From NCBI RefSeq assembly GCF_030272615.1, contig NC_081410.1:122913640-122977639 (forward strand): DNA of 64,000 bases, in the 5' to 3' direction. The notes under the pieces were generated by a model that was given only the letters and a program-made list of their open reading frames with translations, was not told where the DNA came from and did no database searches. This document shows, piece after piece, positions 1-10,469 of this stretch. Source of the stretch: Cryptomeria japonica (lineage: Eukaryota; Streptophyta; Pinopsida; Cupressales; Cupressaceae). Within the stretch, counting starts at the first letter, position 1. Each line of letters opens with the position of its first letter. The translations under genes were made by a program, and so were the position numbers.

Positions 1-271
1 TGGATGCAGAAGCACCAGAGTAGGAAACGATAGAAGGCACTACCTATGCAGAACTTGTATCTAGTGAATCTGTCTTAGAACAAGTTCAGCCTTATCCGCC
101 GGTCAAGCCACCTGTCTCACCGAAGCACCTAAGGATACAACACAAGGCACTAAAGGTCACAAGTCTAAAGCAATAGAAGGTACAACTCAAGAACAGACCT
201 CTCAAGTACCGTCAAGCACTGAAAATGTTACAGCTGAGACCCCTAGTACCAAGACACCCAAGGACACCACA

Positions 272-817
272 ATGGCTACAGGAACAGGCCAAAGTGTTGC
301 ATCTACCGAGCAACCTACTGAGGGTCAGCAAGCCTCACAAGCTATTTTCTTGGTCCAACCAACCAAAGGTAAAGAGAAGAAGGTGAAAAAGCATAGTTTT
401 AAAGTTGATTTGACTAAACCGATAGTGTTGCTCAATGTGGATATCTCAAAATTAAAGGGGCAAGCACTTATTGATTTCAGTGAACTATGTAAAGCAAAGG
501 CCGAACAAGAAAAACAAATGGCCATTCAAAAGAAGAGTAAAGTACTTCAGAAGGTAAAGACATTGCTAACAGATATGCTACCTTCAACAACAGTGTCAAC
601 CGATGTAGCCATCCACATTCAATTGGATGAACGCCTTAATCAAATAGAAACATCTGGAGTTGATGCATCTGAGTACTTGAGCAAGTTAAAAGATAAAGAG
701 CTTACTGCAAAAATGATAGAAGAGGTACAAAAAGCTCTAGCTATAGGGAAAGTCAAGCTTGTCAAATTCATTGCTGAGTTGTCCCCTCAACTCAAGCATA
801 TTCTTTATTTATTTTAG
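272..817 (+). CDS. Extra ORF downstream of pol in a copia-type retrotransposon (lysine-rich, 181 aa)
   Basis: The 181-residue open frame has a Thr/Pro/Gln-rich start, a basic stretch near residues 33-42 (KGKEKKVKKHS) and a long Lys/Glu-rich, probably helical part. The frame is open upstream of the ATG to about position 115, so the ATG is only the first methionine; the 5' part holds two Pro-Lys-Asp-Thr-Thr repeats, and a frameshift lies near 123. It sits about 0.8 kb before an LTR and is followed by purine tracts. That is where SIRE-type copia elements carry a third, non-pol ORF. I recognise no enzyme domain. Function is unknown; a structural or envelope-like role is only analogy. It could also be a captured host fragment. 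The 5' part of the element lies outside the window. Confidence 0.4.
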   Translation: MATGTGQSVASTEQPTEGQQASQAIFLVQPTKGKEKKVKKHSFKVDLTKPIVLLNVDISKLKGQALIDFSELCKAKAEQEKQMAIQKKSKVLQKVKTLLTDMLPSTTVSTDVAIHIQLDERLNQIETSGVDASEYLSKLKDKELTAKMIEEVQKALAIGKVKLVKFIAELSPQLKHILYLF

Positions 818-1254
818 AAACTTTGTACATTTTCGATATTCATTAAAGATATCAAGAGTAAAACTGATGCAATTGAGAAAGAGATCACCGATCTCTCAAA
901 TAAGTTGACCACAAAGCCCAATTCAGTTCAGAATTTTTATACCAAGTTTCAACAGCTCATGGCTCAACAGTTAGAACTCAGAAATGAAGAACATAAGATT
1001 AGGATGGATATAATGACCCTCCAGACATTATTCCTTCCTCATCTCTCATAGTTCAAGAACAGATTAACAGAGCTACATGCCTATCTACTACACAAGAGGG
1101 AAGCACTCTTGATGGCTTAATATCACTATTGGTTGATATTCAAGCACAAAATTCTTTAATGGAAAGTGTAAAGGATGCACTCTCAGTCGCACTCACCGAC
1201 GCCCGAAAAAAGTATAAATCTATTTTTGATCAGTTACCGCCCCCGGATGGAAAT
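818..1254 (+). pseudogene. Degenerate continuation of the post-pol ORF, coiled-coil-like
   Basis: After the stop at 815-817 the same kind of Lys/Glu/Gln-rich sequence continues in another frame, for example DIKSKTDAIEKEITDLSNKL with hydrophobic residues in roughly heptad spacing. This suggests a coiled coil. Further stops follow, and it ends near the TAA around 1255. It looks like the same protein broken by a frameshift or stop. No family is recognised. Confidence 0.35.
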
Positions 1255-1273
1255 TAAGTTTTTGATGTTTGTC

Positions 1274-1604
1274 AAAAAAGGGGAGTAATACTACATAAAG
1301 GGAGTAATATACTATATTTAGGGAGTGATATAGTTTTGATAATACAGTTTTGAGTATTGTATAGAGGGGGAGTATACCGAGCAGAGTATCCAGAATATCT
1401 AAGGACAGTAAACAAGCACAGAACCAAGCATGCAAAATCAGAGTTATGTATAGTATAATGATAAGGGGAGTATATCTGAATATGCTATTTCATTGACTAT
1501 TGTATATATTGTCAAGTATAGTCATTTTGCAAAGTATATAGATTTTTGTTATGACTTTGAAAGTAGTTTTTGTCAAACATCTCAACTAATGTCAAAAGGG
1601 GAGA
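1274..1604 (+). repeat. Series of polypurine-tract-like repeats before the 3' LTR
   Basis: Six purine runs of the form AAGGGGAGTAATA occur at about 1274-1290, 1297-1310, 1320-1330, 1364-1376, 1462-1473 and 1594-1604. The last lies directly against the LTR start TGTTAGTAC and is the best candidate for the plus-strand primer. The upstream copies resemble the multiple tracts described for SIRE-type copia elements. Confidence 0.55.
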
Positions 1605-1605
1605 T

Positions 1606-2728
1606 TGTTAGTACTTATCAAATTGCCATTAGTTTTTATATTCAAAGTCATACTATATATTCTAGTCGGTTAGCACTACCAAATCATGTAGTTAGTACAC
1701 ATAGAGAAGTCGGTATGCATAGTCTAGTCGGTTACAGAAGAAAGCAGTCATAGAACATAGTATACACCGAGCTGTCTACCGAGTATCTTTTTGAGACTAC
1801 TGAGCAGCAAAGGTGACACACCGAGTTGGTATTCACCGAGTGAAACATGTTATTGGATACATTGAACCTGGACATGCATATGAAAACGTGTTACAAGATC
1901 GAGGCACATCTAACCGTTATTACATTGAAAATTGCACCAGAAGATTATGTATGATTACAAGGACAATCTAACCAATGAAATATTTTGTTTAGTTATTCAT
2001 TCGAGGAAACTTGTTTGTAAGATCGAAGCAATGAATTGGATCACCATTTTAAGAGATCTATTTATACAACATTAGTGAAGTGTATGTATGCATGAAGGAA
2101 GACTGTTACAAAGACATAGAGGTCACCAAGAAGGTTTTCAGAGAACAGTCGAAGAATAGAGTAAACAGAAGGGTTTACCGAGTTACTATATGGGTTACCG
2201 AGGTATGCTATAAGCAAGGTAATCTATTCTGAGCACATAGAATCTGCTATAACATTTCAGTTGTAAAGTTGCATATATTTGTAATGATTTTATTGTAATA
2301 TTGTGAATTTGAAAGAGAAACCTTTAACAGGGTAAAAGACTCTAACCAAGTCTATAAATTGTAAAGCCTCTAATTAGGTGCAGCATTCAAAATAAATGTT
2401 GTAAAATCCTTTAACAAGGTAGATCTAACAGATCTTATTACTCCTAACAGGGTAAGCTATCAGAAATAGCTAAATGTAGCTCTAACTGAGCATTCTTTAT
2501 TATTGCAGTAGTGAAGTTGTGGGTGCCATCCCCACCGTAGTTTTTCTCTCTAACCAAGAGTTTCTGCGTAACCAAAATATAAGTGTTATGGAGTGAATCA
2601 TGTATGATTGTTATCTATTTGTTTTAACTTTATTTTATGTTACTGCACTATTTTGTTTATGCATAATAGTAAATTTATTATTCAAGAAAAGTTCTGGAGT
2701 ACTGATTCACCCCTCCCCTCTCAGTACA
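1606..2728 (+). mobile_element. 3' LTR of a copia-type (SIRE-like) element, 1.1 kb
   Basis: It starts TGTTAGTACT right after a purine tract and ends TCTCAGTACA, giving TG...CA termini. The 3' part has the usual plant copia R/U5 look: the phrase CCACCGTAGTTTTTCTC, then a C-rich block just before the end. Several ACCGAG motifs occur inside (about 1767-1850 and 2170-2210). The 5' partner LTR is outside the window, so the target-site duplication cannot be tested. The next base begins an unrelated minus-strand gypsy gag. Confidence 0.6.
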
Positions 2729-3815
2729 TTAGCTTTCCATATTGGGCCTAACATCTTCATTATCTCCGATGTGACACAAAGCTCTCCTCATCCCTAGCAA
2801 TTCTCCATCTTTTGGTTTATTAGTTGATCCAGAATGGTCTTCTTCTACCAATGCTACTCTCCTAGTGTTCTCTATCTTCTTACATTCAAAAGCACGATGT
2901 CCTTCTCCACCACACTTAAAGTAGGTTTCTCTAAACACTCTTTTATCTTGTCTTCTATCTTACTTTCCATAACCCTCATTCTGGTATCCATCAAGTTCTC
3001 TTCTCCGGTAAAAATTTCTATCATCCTTCTAGTATGAACTACCTTCACTACTAACATCCTTTTCTTTATTTTATCTACACAATGTCCTCTTCCTTCGGGA
3101 TAGCTCCTTCCTCCTTAAAATCTTCCTTTGGAAAACCTTCCACCTCTACCTCTTTGCTTCCACTCATGTCTTTGTTCAACTTTTCTTCTGCCTTCAAGGC
3201 ATATTGATATGCTTCCTCGACACTCTGCAACTTGACTAAATTGAGTTCATCTTGTATAGACATCAATAACCCATTCAAATACATGGAAACTTGCTCAGTC
3301 TCATCATCAGTATGCCTGGATCTAATATTCAACTTGTAGAATGCTTTGGTATACTCCTTCACACTAGATTCCTTCTGCTTTAGATTCTACAACTTTTGAA
3401 ATAGATTCACTTGATAATCAGTGGATATAAACTTTGATTTCAACTTACTAACAATCCACTCCCAAGATTTGATCTTCTCTTTACCTCTTCTCTATCTATC
3501 TACCTGCAAATGTTCCCACCAAAGAGATGCATGACCTTTCAACTTAGTGCAAGCATATCCAACCTTCCTATCTTCCACAACACCTTCAAAATCAAAATTA
3601 TTTTCCATCTCCATGATCCAATCCAACAATTCATTTGAATATAACTTGCCATCATAATCTGGTGGGATAAAATGTGATCTAGTATTCACTCTTAGCAATG
3701 CTCTTATAAACCTTTCTTCATCTGGATTGTTCATCGGTGGATTTTCTTCTTGTTCTCCAACTACTTCTTTCTCATCATCACTCGCATCTTCAACATGTCG
3801 ACCTCTTCTCTAGGC
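2729..3815 (-). pseudogene. Ty3/gypsy gag remnant
   Basis: Read on the minus strand, three pieces line up in gag order. 3815-3492 carries the capsid N-terminal part, with KLKGHASLWWEHL after a FLDW-like LLDWIMEME. 3362-3075 carries the Retrotrans_gag part (MKEYTKAFYKLNIRSRHTDD, then VEEAYQYALKAEEKL). 2938-2729 carries a zinc knuckle FKCGGEGHRAFEC whose first cysteine is Tyr. A stop lies two codons after the likely start near 3813, and the frame breaks between 3363 and 3491. No protease or RT follows on the left, where the sequence meets the LTR at 2728. It is a dead fragment. Confidence 0.75.
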
Positions 3816-3849
3816 CATTTCGACGGCTTAAAATTGGGTTGCAATTCCA

Positions 3850-4355
3850 TTGTATCTAATTCCAATTGTTAATCTCCATCCATTGACACATGCAGTAATG
3901 ATCCAACTTTTCATCTGTAATTGTGTAGTCAAGGCAGTCTCTACACACACTCATTATCTCATTATCTCATTTTCTTCCTTCATACCGACAATAGTTTATT
4001 CATCCATTTGTTCTGTTCCACTGAGGGAGTGGATGATAAGTTCAATGTATTACTCCCCCTTAGATCTTGAATCTCTTTAGGCCTCAGGATATATCACTTG
4101 TGCATTGAATGCACAGTGTCGGTCCATGGTCTTCTTCCTCCATACCTGCTTGGTCTTATTCTTCTTCCCATTTTCAGGCTTGGGAGAAGGTCTTACCACC
4201 TTTTGCAGATGGGTCCTTTCATTCTGGATTTTGCATCACAATCGGAAGTAGTGCTATAGTAGCACACAACATCCATCCCAACTTCATGATTTGGGAATCT
4301 CTTAACATACCAGTTTGACCACCTTCTCCTAGGCATGTTGTTGTGACTAGCAACC
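3850..4355 (-). repeat. 500-bp repeat R, copy 1 (pol end, purine tract, short LTR-like end, PBS-like)
   Basis: This block is closely repeated at 9683-10182. On the minus strand it holds, in order, a coding-like end (SKGE then stop), the purine tract AAGGGGGAGTAAT near 4052-4064, about 185 bp ending GAGATTAACA at 3867, and the PBS-like ATTGGAATTAGATAC. I read it as the 3' end of a copia internal region plus a short LTR-like end. It lies between a gypsy gag and a copia gag, so recombination probably brought it here. Confidence 0.5.
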
Positions 4356-4359
4356 GAAA

Positions 4360-6090
4360 CCGGTGGACATCTTGCTCCTGCAGGGACATTTCTCCTTTGG
4401 TTCCATGTAGGTCTCTGACTTCCATATGCTCTGTATCCACCTTTTTGCAGAGCAAAGTTTCTATATTGGTCTCCATGTGACTATGGGTTCCTCTTCTTGC
4501 ATTCTAACTCTCTATGGCCAAATCCATTGCAGTAATTACATACAACATTTGCATTATTAGGGACAACAAATGGATTCTTTCTCACATAATCGGGAAAGGG
4601 GACATGCATGTATCTACTCTTGGATACATTTTTCTCATATGCATGATGTCTATGAGATCCTATATTATCCTTTCTAGATCTCTTTCTACATTCCTCTGCC
4701 CTATGGCCATAAGCGTTACATGCAAAGCAATAACTAGTAAAGGATGGTATATGACTTACAAATTTATTGTGCCATGCATGAGAAGATCTTACTGGTCTAG
4801 CAACTCCATTTCTCCTTCTTTGAGGATGGATATTTGGCTGTCCATTCTATGTAGCCCTTCCATCTGATCTCTTCTTCTCCCACACTTGCTTTGTCATGTG
4901 GGCAGTATAATTCCTTTGACCTCTATCGGTAGGAGGTCGTCTTTGTTGTCTTCTCATGTTCCTTCTTCTGATGAAGTTGTCTTCTCCTATCTTCCCTTTA
5001 ATTTTGGGATCTGCATTGTTCCTCCTTCTTGCAACACCGGTCTTTATTCTTGTTTGCAAGTCATCACTGATTGTATTTAGGTCAACCTTCTTCTGAGGAG
5101 TATTTCTGACTGTGAAGGTTTGTCCCTTGTTTTCTCCATTTGAGGAGACAAATAGAGGGGGACATTCTTGTTGGTGGAGCATTCACTAGCACCACTTCCT
5201 AAACCTTCAGTGTCCTTGGCATGCTTTTGCTTCTTCAACATCTTGTCAAAGGCATCATTGTTGCCATTAAACCAGATTCTTTCCTCGAGCTCATCCTGAC
5301 ACATCTCAAGGTCATTTCGAAGAATCTCCATTTCTACAAGAAACTTCTGATATTCTTTATCTTTTACCTATAGCTCAAAAGCTAGATCACTGCACCGGAA
5401 CTCCCTGGTGTCTTCCTTGTGAGTCATCATCTCTAAGACGCTTTTCTCAGATTCTTCAAGGCATTTGATCAACCAATTCTACTCCACTATAGCAGCATTC
5501 TTGAATAGCTTGTGCTCATTTCTTACTCTGTTGAGTTCTTCTAGTGCATTTACAAGCTCTCCTTCAAGATCAACATTTGCTTCATCTTCTTCTTCACCTT
5601 TACTATAAAATAGATCTTGATGGATAGATCTATCTTCCTTGTCACACTCTTATGTGTGCACTTCACTTCCTGCTTCTTGTTCCATGAAGAGATGGGTTCC
5701 TTCATCATCAATATTGTAGCTACTAGCAGATCTGCCTCCATCATCTGTAGATACATGAGATGCATATCTCATCATATCATCACAAGTCGGTTCTGTAGTA
5801 GTGGGCTCATTTCCATAGAGCTTCTTCAATCTCTCCCATAATCTTTTTGTCGATTTACATCTGTCCACCTGTGAGGAGACATCATCTGTCAACCCACAGA
5901 GAATAGCCTTCATAGAAGTTTCATTACACTAGTTTCTTCTTTCTTCATCTAAATCGGTGGGAGAATAGACTTTACTAGGGCAACCATTTACAACAGACAT
6001 CCAGACATCATACCCTAGAGAGGATAAGTGAACTTCCATTCTACAACTCCAGATGGAATAGTTAGACCCATTAAACATTGAAGCTAGAAT
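4360..6090 (-). pseudogene. Ty1/copia gag remnant with two zinc knuckles
   Basis: The minus-strand pieces keep gag order. The start near 6090 reads MFNGSNYSIWSCRMEVHLSS (N-terminal DUF4219-like domain). 5913-5650 begins MKAILCGLTDDVSSQVDRCK, typical of the UBN2 gag domain. 5331-5077 is a charged helical part. There are two CCHC knuckles, CFACNAYGHRAEEC near 4732-4684 and CNYCNGFGHRELEC near 4538-4496. Several frameshifts and stops separate the pieces. Pol is missing: repeat R follows at 4355, so a deletion or recombination removed protease to RNase H. The start is 80-90 nt past a primer binding site at 6168-6179, as expected. Confidence 0.8.
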
Positions 6091-6167
6091 TGACACTAAA
6101 CATACCATTGTGTCCTTAAGGCAGAATCTACCCAAGTGAGAGAAAGCTTGATAAACAGGGTACCTAT

Positions 6168-6179
6168 GCTTTGATACCA
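6168..6179 (-). other. Primer binding site (initiator tRNA-Met type)
   Basis: The minus strand reads TGGTATCAAAGC, one base from the usual plant copia TGGTATCAGAGC. It abuts the LTR end CTAACA at 6182 and precedes the gag start, which fixes the LTR boundary and the orientation. Confidence 0.75.
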
Positions 6180-6181
6180 AT

Positions 6182-8599
6182 TGTTAGACACAATGCACCA
6201 CTAAGAGGGGGTAAATCAGTGGTTCTCAAACTTTTCCCTTTAACTATCCCTATGAAAGTATATCGATTAACAATCTAGCTGAATGAAAACTTACCAGTTA
6301 GTGAGTAGACAAAACACAAATGCATTCACACAAAGGGACAACACATAACACTAGTATGTATGCGGAAAATCCAATATGGGAAAAACCTCGGTGAGAAATG
6401 CTTCTAGAGTCTACTACTCCAATCCATCCTCATAGTGAATCTATGTTACAATGTTTAGGGCTACAACCCAAGGAGCTACAACCCCTGATTTAGGGTACCA
6501 ACCCAAGGAGCACCAACCCCTAGCTTGTTTATGGGCTACAACCCAAAGGAGCTACAACCCTTGCACTGAGCTACAACTTAGTGATCATAATTAACATTCA
6601 AATTAAAAAAGTAATATCCTGTTACAAAAGAGTTTTGCAACCTCTGCACACAACTTCCTTCTGCCAATGAGAGACATTCTCTGCTATACCGGTTCACTCT
6701 TCTGCTACTCTCATCTATTGTTGCATTGCCGGCAAATTCTACCGGTTCACCTTTACTCTTCTTCTGCAGATCTCCTCCTCACTGCTTTGTTCTTCATTCC
6801 TCTCAACTGTCTTCCTGTAGGTACAAACTCCTACCGGTTATCTCTTCAAATGCACTCTAGCTACTATACCGGTTTCTCAAACCATACCAGTTAACCCTCT
6901 ATTAAACCCTATCACTGGTTTAACCTTCACTCCCTAAGTCACTACTATCCTTATCTATTTATCCTTTGACTGATCTGCCTTTCTCATGCAACACTCAATC
7001 ACTTCGTAGCAGCTCTATCTTCTTCTATTCAGCAACAACCTTTAATGATTTTGGCTTCCTTATTTATAACCTGGTTTTCCCGCCAAAATCCAATTCAAAA
7101 ATATGGGCGGTTAGGGTTTCCTCATCAACCTCGAGGCAAACCAAATCCAATCAGATCTTGTCAGTTCTGATCTCCTAGATAGAAAACTATACATCTCCAC
7201 CATTAACGTGCCTTCCAATACACGTCTTCTAATCTTTGAAACTATGACCTCGTCTCTCAATCTACCTCTATCAAAATCTCATTAATGTTTCCGTTGTTTC
7301 CTTCTTGAGGTCTTCTCACAATCTGATCTTCTTGCTTAGATCCAGGCACCAACAACTCCTTCATTTGTCTTTGTTGCCCATTCTTCTTTGAGTCATACTC
7401 TTCTGATCCAATCCACAAATCACAGGATCCATATTAAGTGTAAACCTGTAGAGGCAACTATCTCTGCATGGCACTCCACCGACCTCTGCATGCTTGCCAC
7501 TTCATCTCCATGTGGATTCCATGTTGGCATCCTCCTCTTCTTGAACAACTATGTCGGTATGGATTGGATCACCGACCAATTCCATTACCAGGTTCATCTA
7601 CTGGTATACTAACCTTTTCGGTTAAACCCTCAAACCGGTCTATCATCAACCTTGCACTATGCTTCTCTTCTGGTGGACTACACAATTGGTCAGCACTCTT
7701 GCTAACCTACCTTATACACATCTTCATCAGATGGGGAGTCTTTTGCATATGCACCTTGTCCATATTATCGATGGACTTACATACTGATAAACACTCTTGA
7801 TGACACCATGTCATCAACCTTCCACAGACTCCATCTTCAATCAGGTCATTCTCCTCTATCTGCATTTGCTTAGCCTTGCATTCTTCCTTATCAGCTCAGA
7901 CCATATCTCAACTGGTTTGTCAAATTGACAAACTCATAACTCTTCATATGTACCAGCATTTCAACATGTCTTCTCAGTCAGTCCAGTGCATATCCTTGAA
8001 TTCGTGCACTCGGGGCATTCCTTTGATTCACCGGTACATCCGATGTGAGCCTTCAAACATTGTTAGTCATCTCTTCACATGGTAACTGCATCTTCATCTG
8101 GTGGGAGTCTTGTTGTTCTTTAATCTCACAACATACCAGTGACCTGTTCATTCTTCTCCTCCTGTGTTCATGTGATTTAGGTAGCATTTCGCCTCTTCAT
8201 TACAAACAATAGCTCAAGCACCTTGCCCATCCTGCTTGTACACTGGTCATGAGCTCGTCAATTGGAAGCTACTCACTTGGTTGATCTGTCTTCTCCATGT
8301 CAACACATGACTTACCCATTGACATCCTTTCCTTATTGGTGATACACTGTACCGGTAACCTATCCACACAAGTCAGGCACTAACTTGTGTACTGGTAACA
8401 CCAGTGGTCATCCATTTGAATGGCATTATCTTCCTTACCTTATCGGTGTCCTACATCCTTACCTTATCGGTGTCCTACAACACAAGGTGATATCAAAGAT
8501 ATCTCAACCTGTACTCCTCCATGACAGTGTTGCACATGCATCTCTCATACTAGTATTCATCCCATACCGGTTGACATGAATGACAACACAATGCCAACA
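6182..8599 (-). mobile_element. Long copia LTR, 2.4 kb
   Basis: On the minus strand it starts TGTTGGCATTGTG just after the purine tract AAAGGGGGACAT and ends GTGTCTAACA next to the PBS. It therefore has a purine tract on one side and a PBS on the other. The U5-side part (about 6448-6575) contains three or four copies of a 25-28-bp phrase built on GGGCTACAACCCAAGGAGC. ACCGGT occurs at 6688, 6741, 6833, 6868, 7634, 8030, 8351 and 8566. A 24-bp direct duplication lies near 8433-8480. The open frames inside (such as 7388-7800) match no protein I know. Confidence 0.65.
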
Positions 8600-8849
8600 A
8601 TGTCCCCCTTTGGCATTGATGTCAATACATGTAGTATCTGGCATACTACATAATCTCTCTCCCCCTTTCTATAATCCATGGATTCTCAACACATTTAGTA
8701 TGTTATATATTACAAAATCCTTCTCCCCCTTTGACAACAATGGCAAAGGGCATTGTCAAGGTATCATTCCTCCTTGTATTTACCAGGCATTGACATAATT
8801 CCTTCTCCCCCTTTTTCTTTATTGGATGTCTCTCCTTCTTTGATACCAA
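8600..8849 (-). mobile_element. Remnant internal region: purine tracts and a second PBS
   Basis: Only about 240 bp separates the 2.4-kb LTR from another PBS-like site, TTGGTATCAAAG, near 8838-8849. Four purine tracts (minus-strand AAAGGGGGA type) lie near 8603, 8662, 8732 and 8808. This looks like the 3' end of an element whose coding part has been deleted. Confidence 0.45.
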
Positions 8850-8850
8850 T

Positions 8851-9682
8851 TGTTACAAATTGTTACATCTTCTCAAGTCACATCACTTGAGATGGAGGAC
8901 TCAACCATCAACTAACACCAATTGAGCAAGCAAATCTGATACCATTTGTTAAAAAACACAATTGCAGAAGGATGTGTTAATGAATACTACTCACTTGCCG
9001 ACCAAAGTGCATCACTTCCCGTTTGATCCCAAAATTCTCTAGAATCAAATGTGATTGTACTATGAATACAACCAGCCAAATGAAAAGTAGACACCCATAA
9101 TCATGAAATTATCTTGGATATTACTACTATAATTTCCATCATCTGCAATTCGCACAATCAATGTACTTACACTTTCAAGTTCAAGCATGTTGGCCTTGCA
9201 TCATGAGCACTTGAACTCCCCCTGAGTCATACATCTCAGGTCCTTATCTCCTATTAGGTCCAATAACGAGGCTCCAATCATCTCCATGTACCGGTTGAGT
9301 TGTGCAACTGTGATCATCTGATGACCTTTCAGCTTCATTACATCTACCACAGCCTATGACAAGATTCGGGATGTACACAATGTCTTACAATGTCATCACC
9401 AAGCCATAAATCAAACCAGTTAGCCCAAAAATATGCATGCCTACATGATTAACCATCAAGCCAACATATGTCAATCAGGTCTTCATCAACACCACTTGAG
9501 ACATAACTTCACATTCCATGCTATCGGGGCTATTGCAATGATCTCCAATCTCATTGTCTTACATAACCTGCAAGTATCTGTTAGCATTCATGCCAGTAAC
9601 ATCCTGCACATACCATTTTCCTCCACTGGTCCATCATCACTATCGAAGCACCTTCATGTGACTCCTGACATTTTGTATCACC
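8851..9682 (-). mobile_element. LTR-like debris after the second PBS
   Basis: TGTTACAAATTG follows the PBS-like site, as an LTR end would. The sequence does not resemble the 2.4-kb LTR. A second PBS-like stretch, TGATACCATTTGTTAA, is near 8938-8953. No coding domain is visible. The far boundary is unknown; it stops being unique where repeat R copy 2 begins at 9683. Confidence 0.3.
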
Positions 9683-10182
9683 TTGTATCTGATTCCAATT
9701 GTTAATCTCCATCCATTGACACATGCAGTAATGATCCAACTTTTCATTTGTAACTGTGTAGTCAAGGCAACCTCTACACACACTCATTATCTCATTTTAT
9801 TCCTTCATATTGACAGTGGCTTGTTCTTCCATGTGTTCTCTTCCACTGAGGGGGTGGATGATAAGTTCAGTGTATTACTCCCCCTTAGATCTTGCATCTC
9901 CTTTAGGCCTTAGGAGATATCACTTGTGCATTGAATGCACAGTATTGGTCCATGGTCTTCTTCCTCCATATCTGCTTGGTCTTATTCTTCTTCCCATTTT
10001 CAGGCTTGGGAGTAGGTCTTACCACCTTCTGCTAATGGGTCCTTTCATTTCTAGATTATGCATCACAACCGAAAGTAGTGCTATAGTAGCGCACAACATC
10101 CATCCCAAATTCATGATTTGGGAATCTCTTAACATATCGGTTTGACCACCTTCTCTTGGGCATGTTGTTGTGACTAGCAACC
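9683..10182 (-). repeat. 500-bp repeat R, copy 2
   Basis: Second copy of the block at 3850-4355, in the same orientation and about 90 percent alike by eye. It includes the PBS-like site, the minus-strand GAGATTAACA end and the purine tract near 9876-9890. Its right edge joins the LINE-associated repeat at about 10195, so a recombination or insertion joint lies there. Confidence 0.6.
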
Positions 10183-10194
10183 TAAACTAGTTAA

Positions 10195-10438
10195 TTTCAC
10201 AAAGCCTGGGGTTTTTTATTAATGGCAGTGATGGCATTTGTAGGGTGATGTGAGAAATTTGATAGATAATATTATCTTTCATGTATTTTATTTAAATGAT
10301 TCTTAAAGTAATGTTGAGAGGCAATCTATAATAACATCAAGGAGTCTCATGTCATGACTATCTAATTAAATAACCTTTTACTTAAAGTTGACACCCATTA
10401 ACATTTTTAAAAATTAATGTGATTCCTCAAAAAAGAAA

Positions 10439-10469
<31 letters not shown>

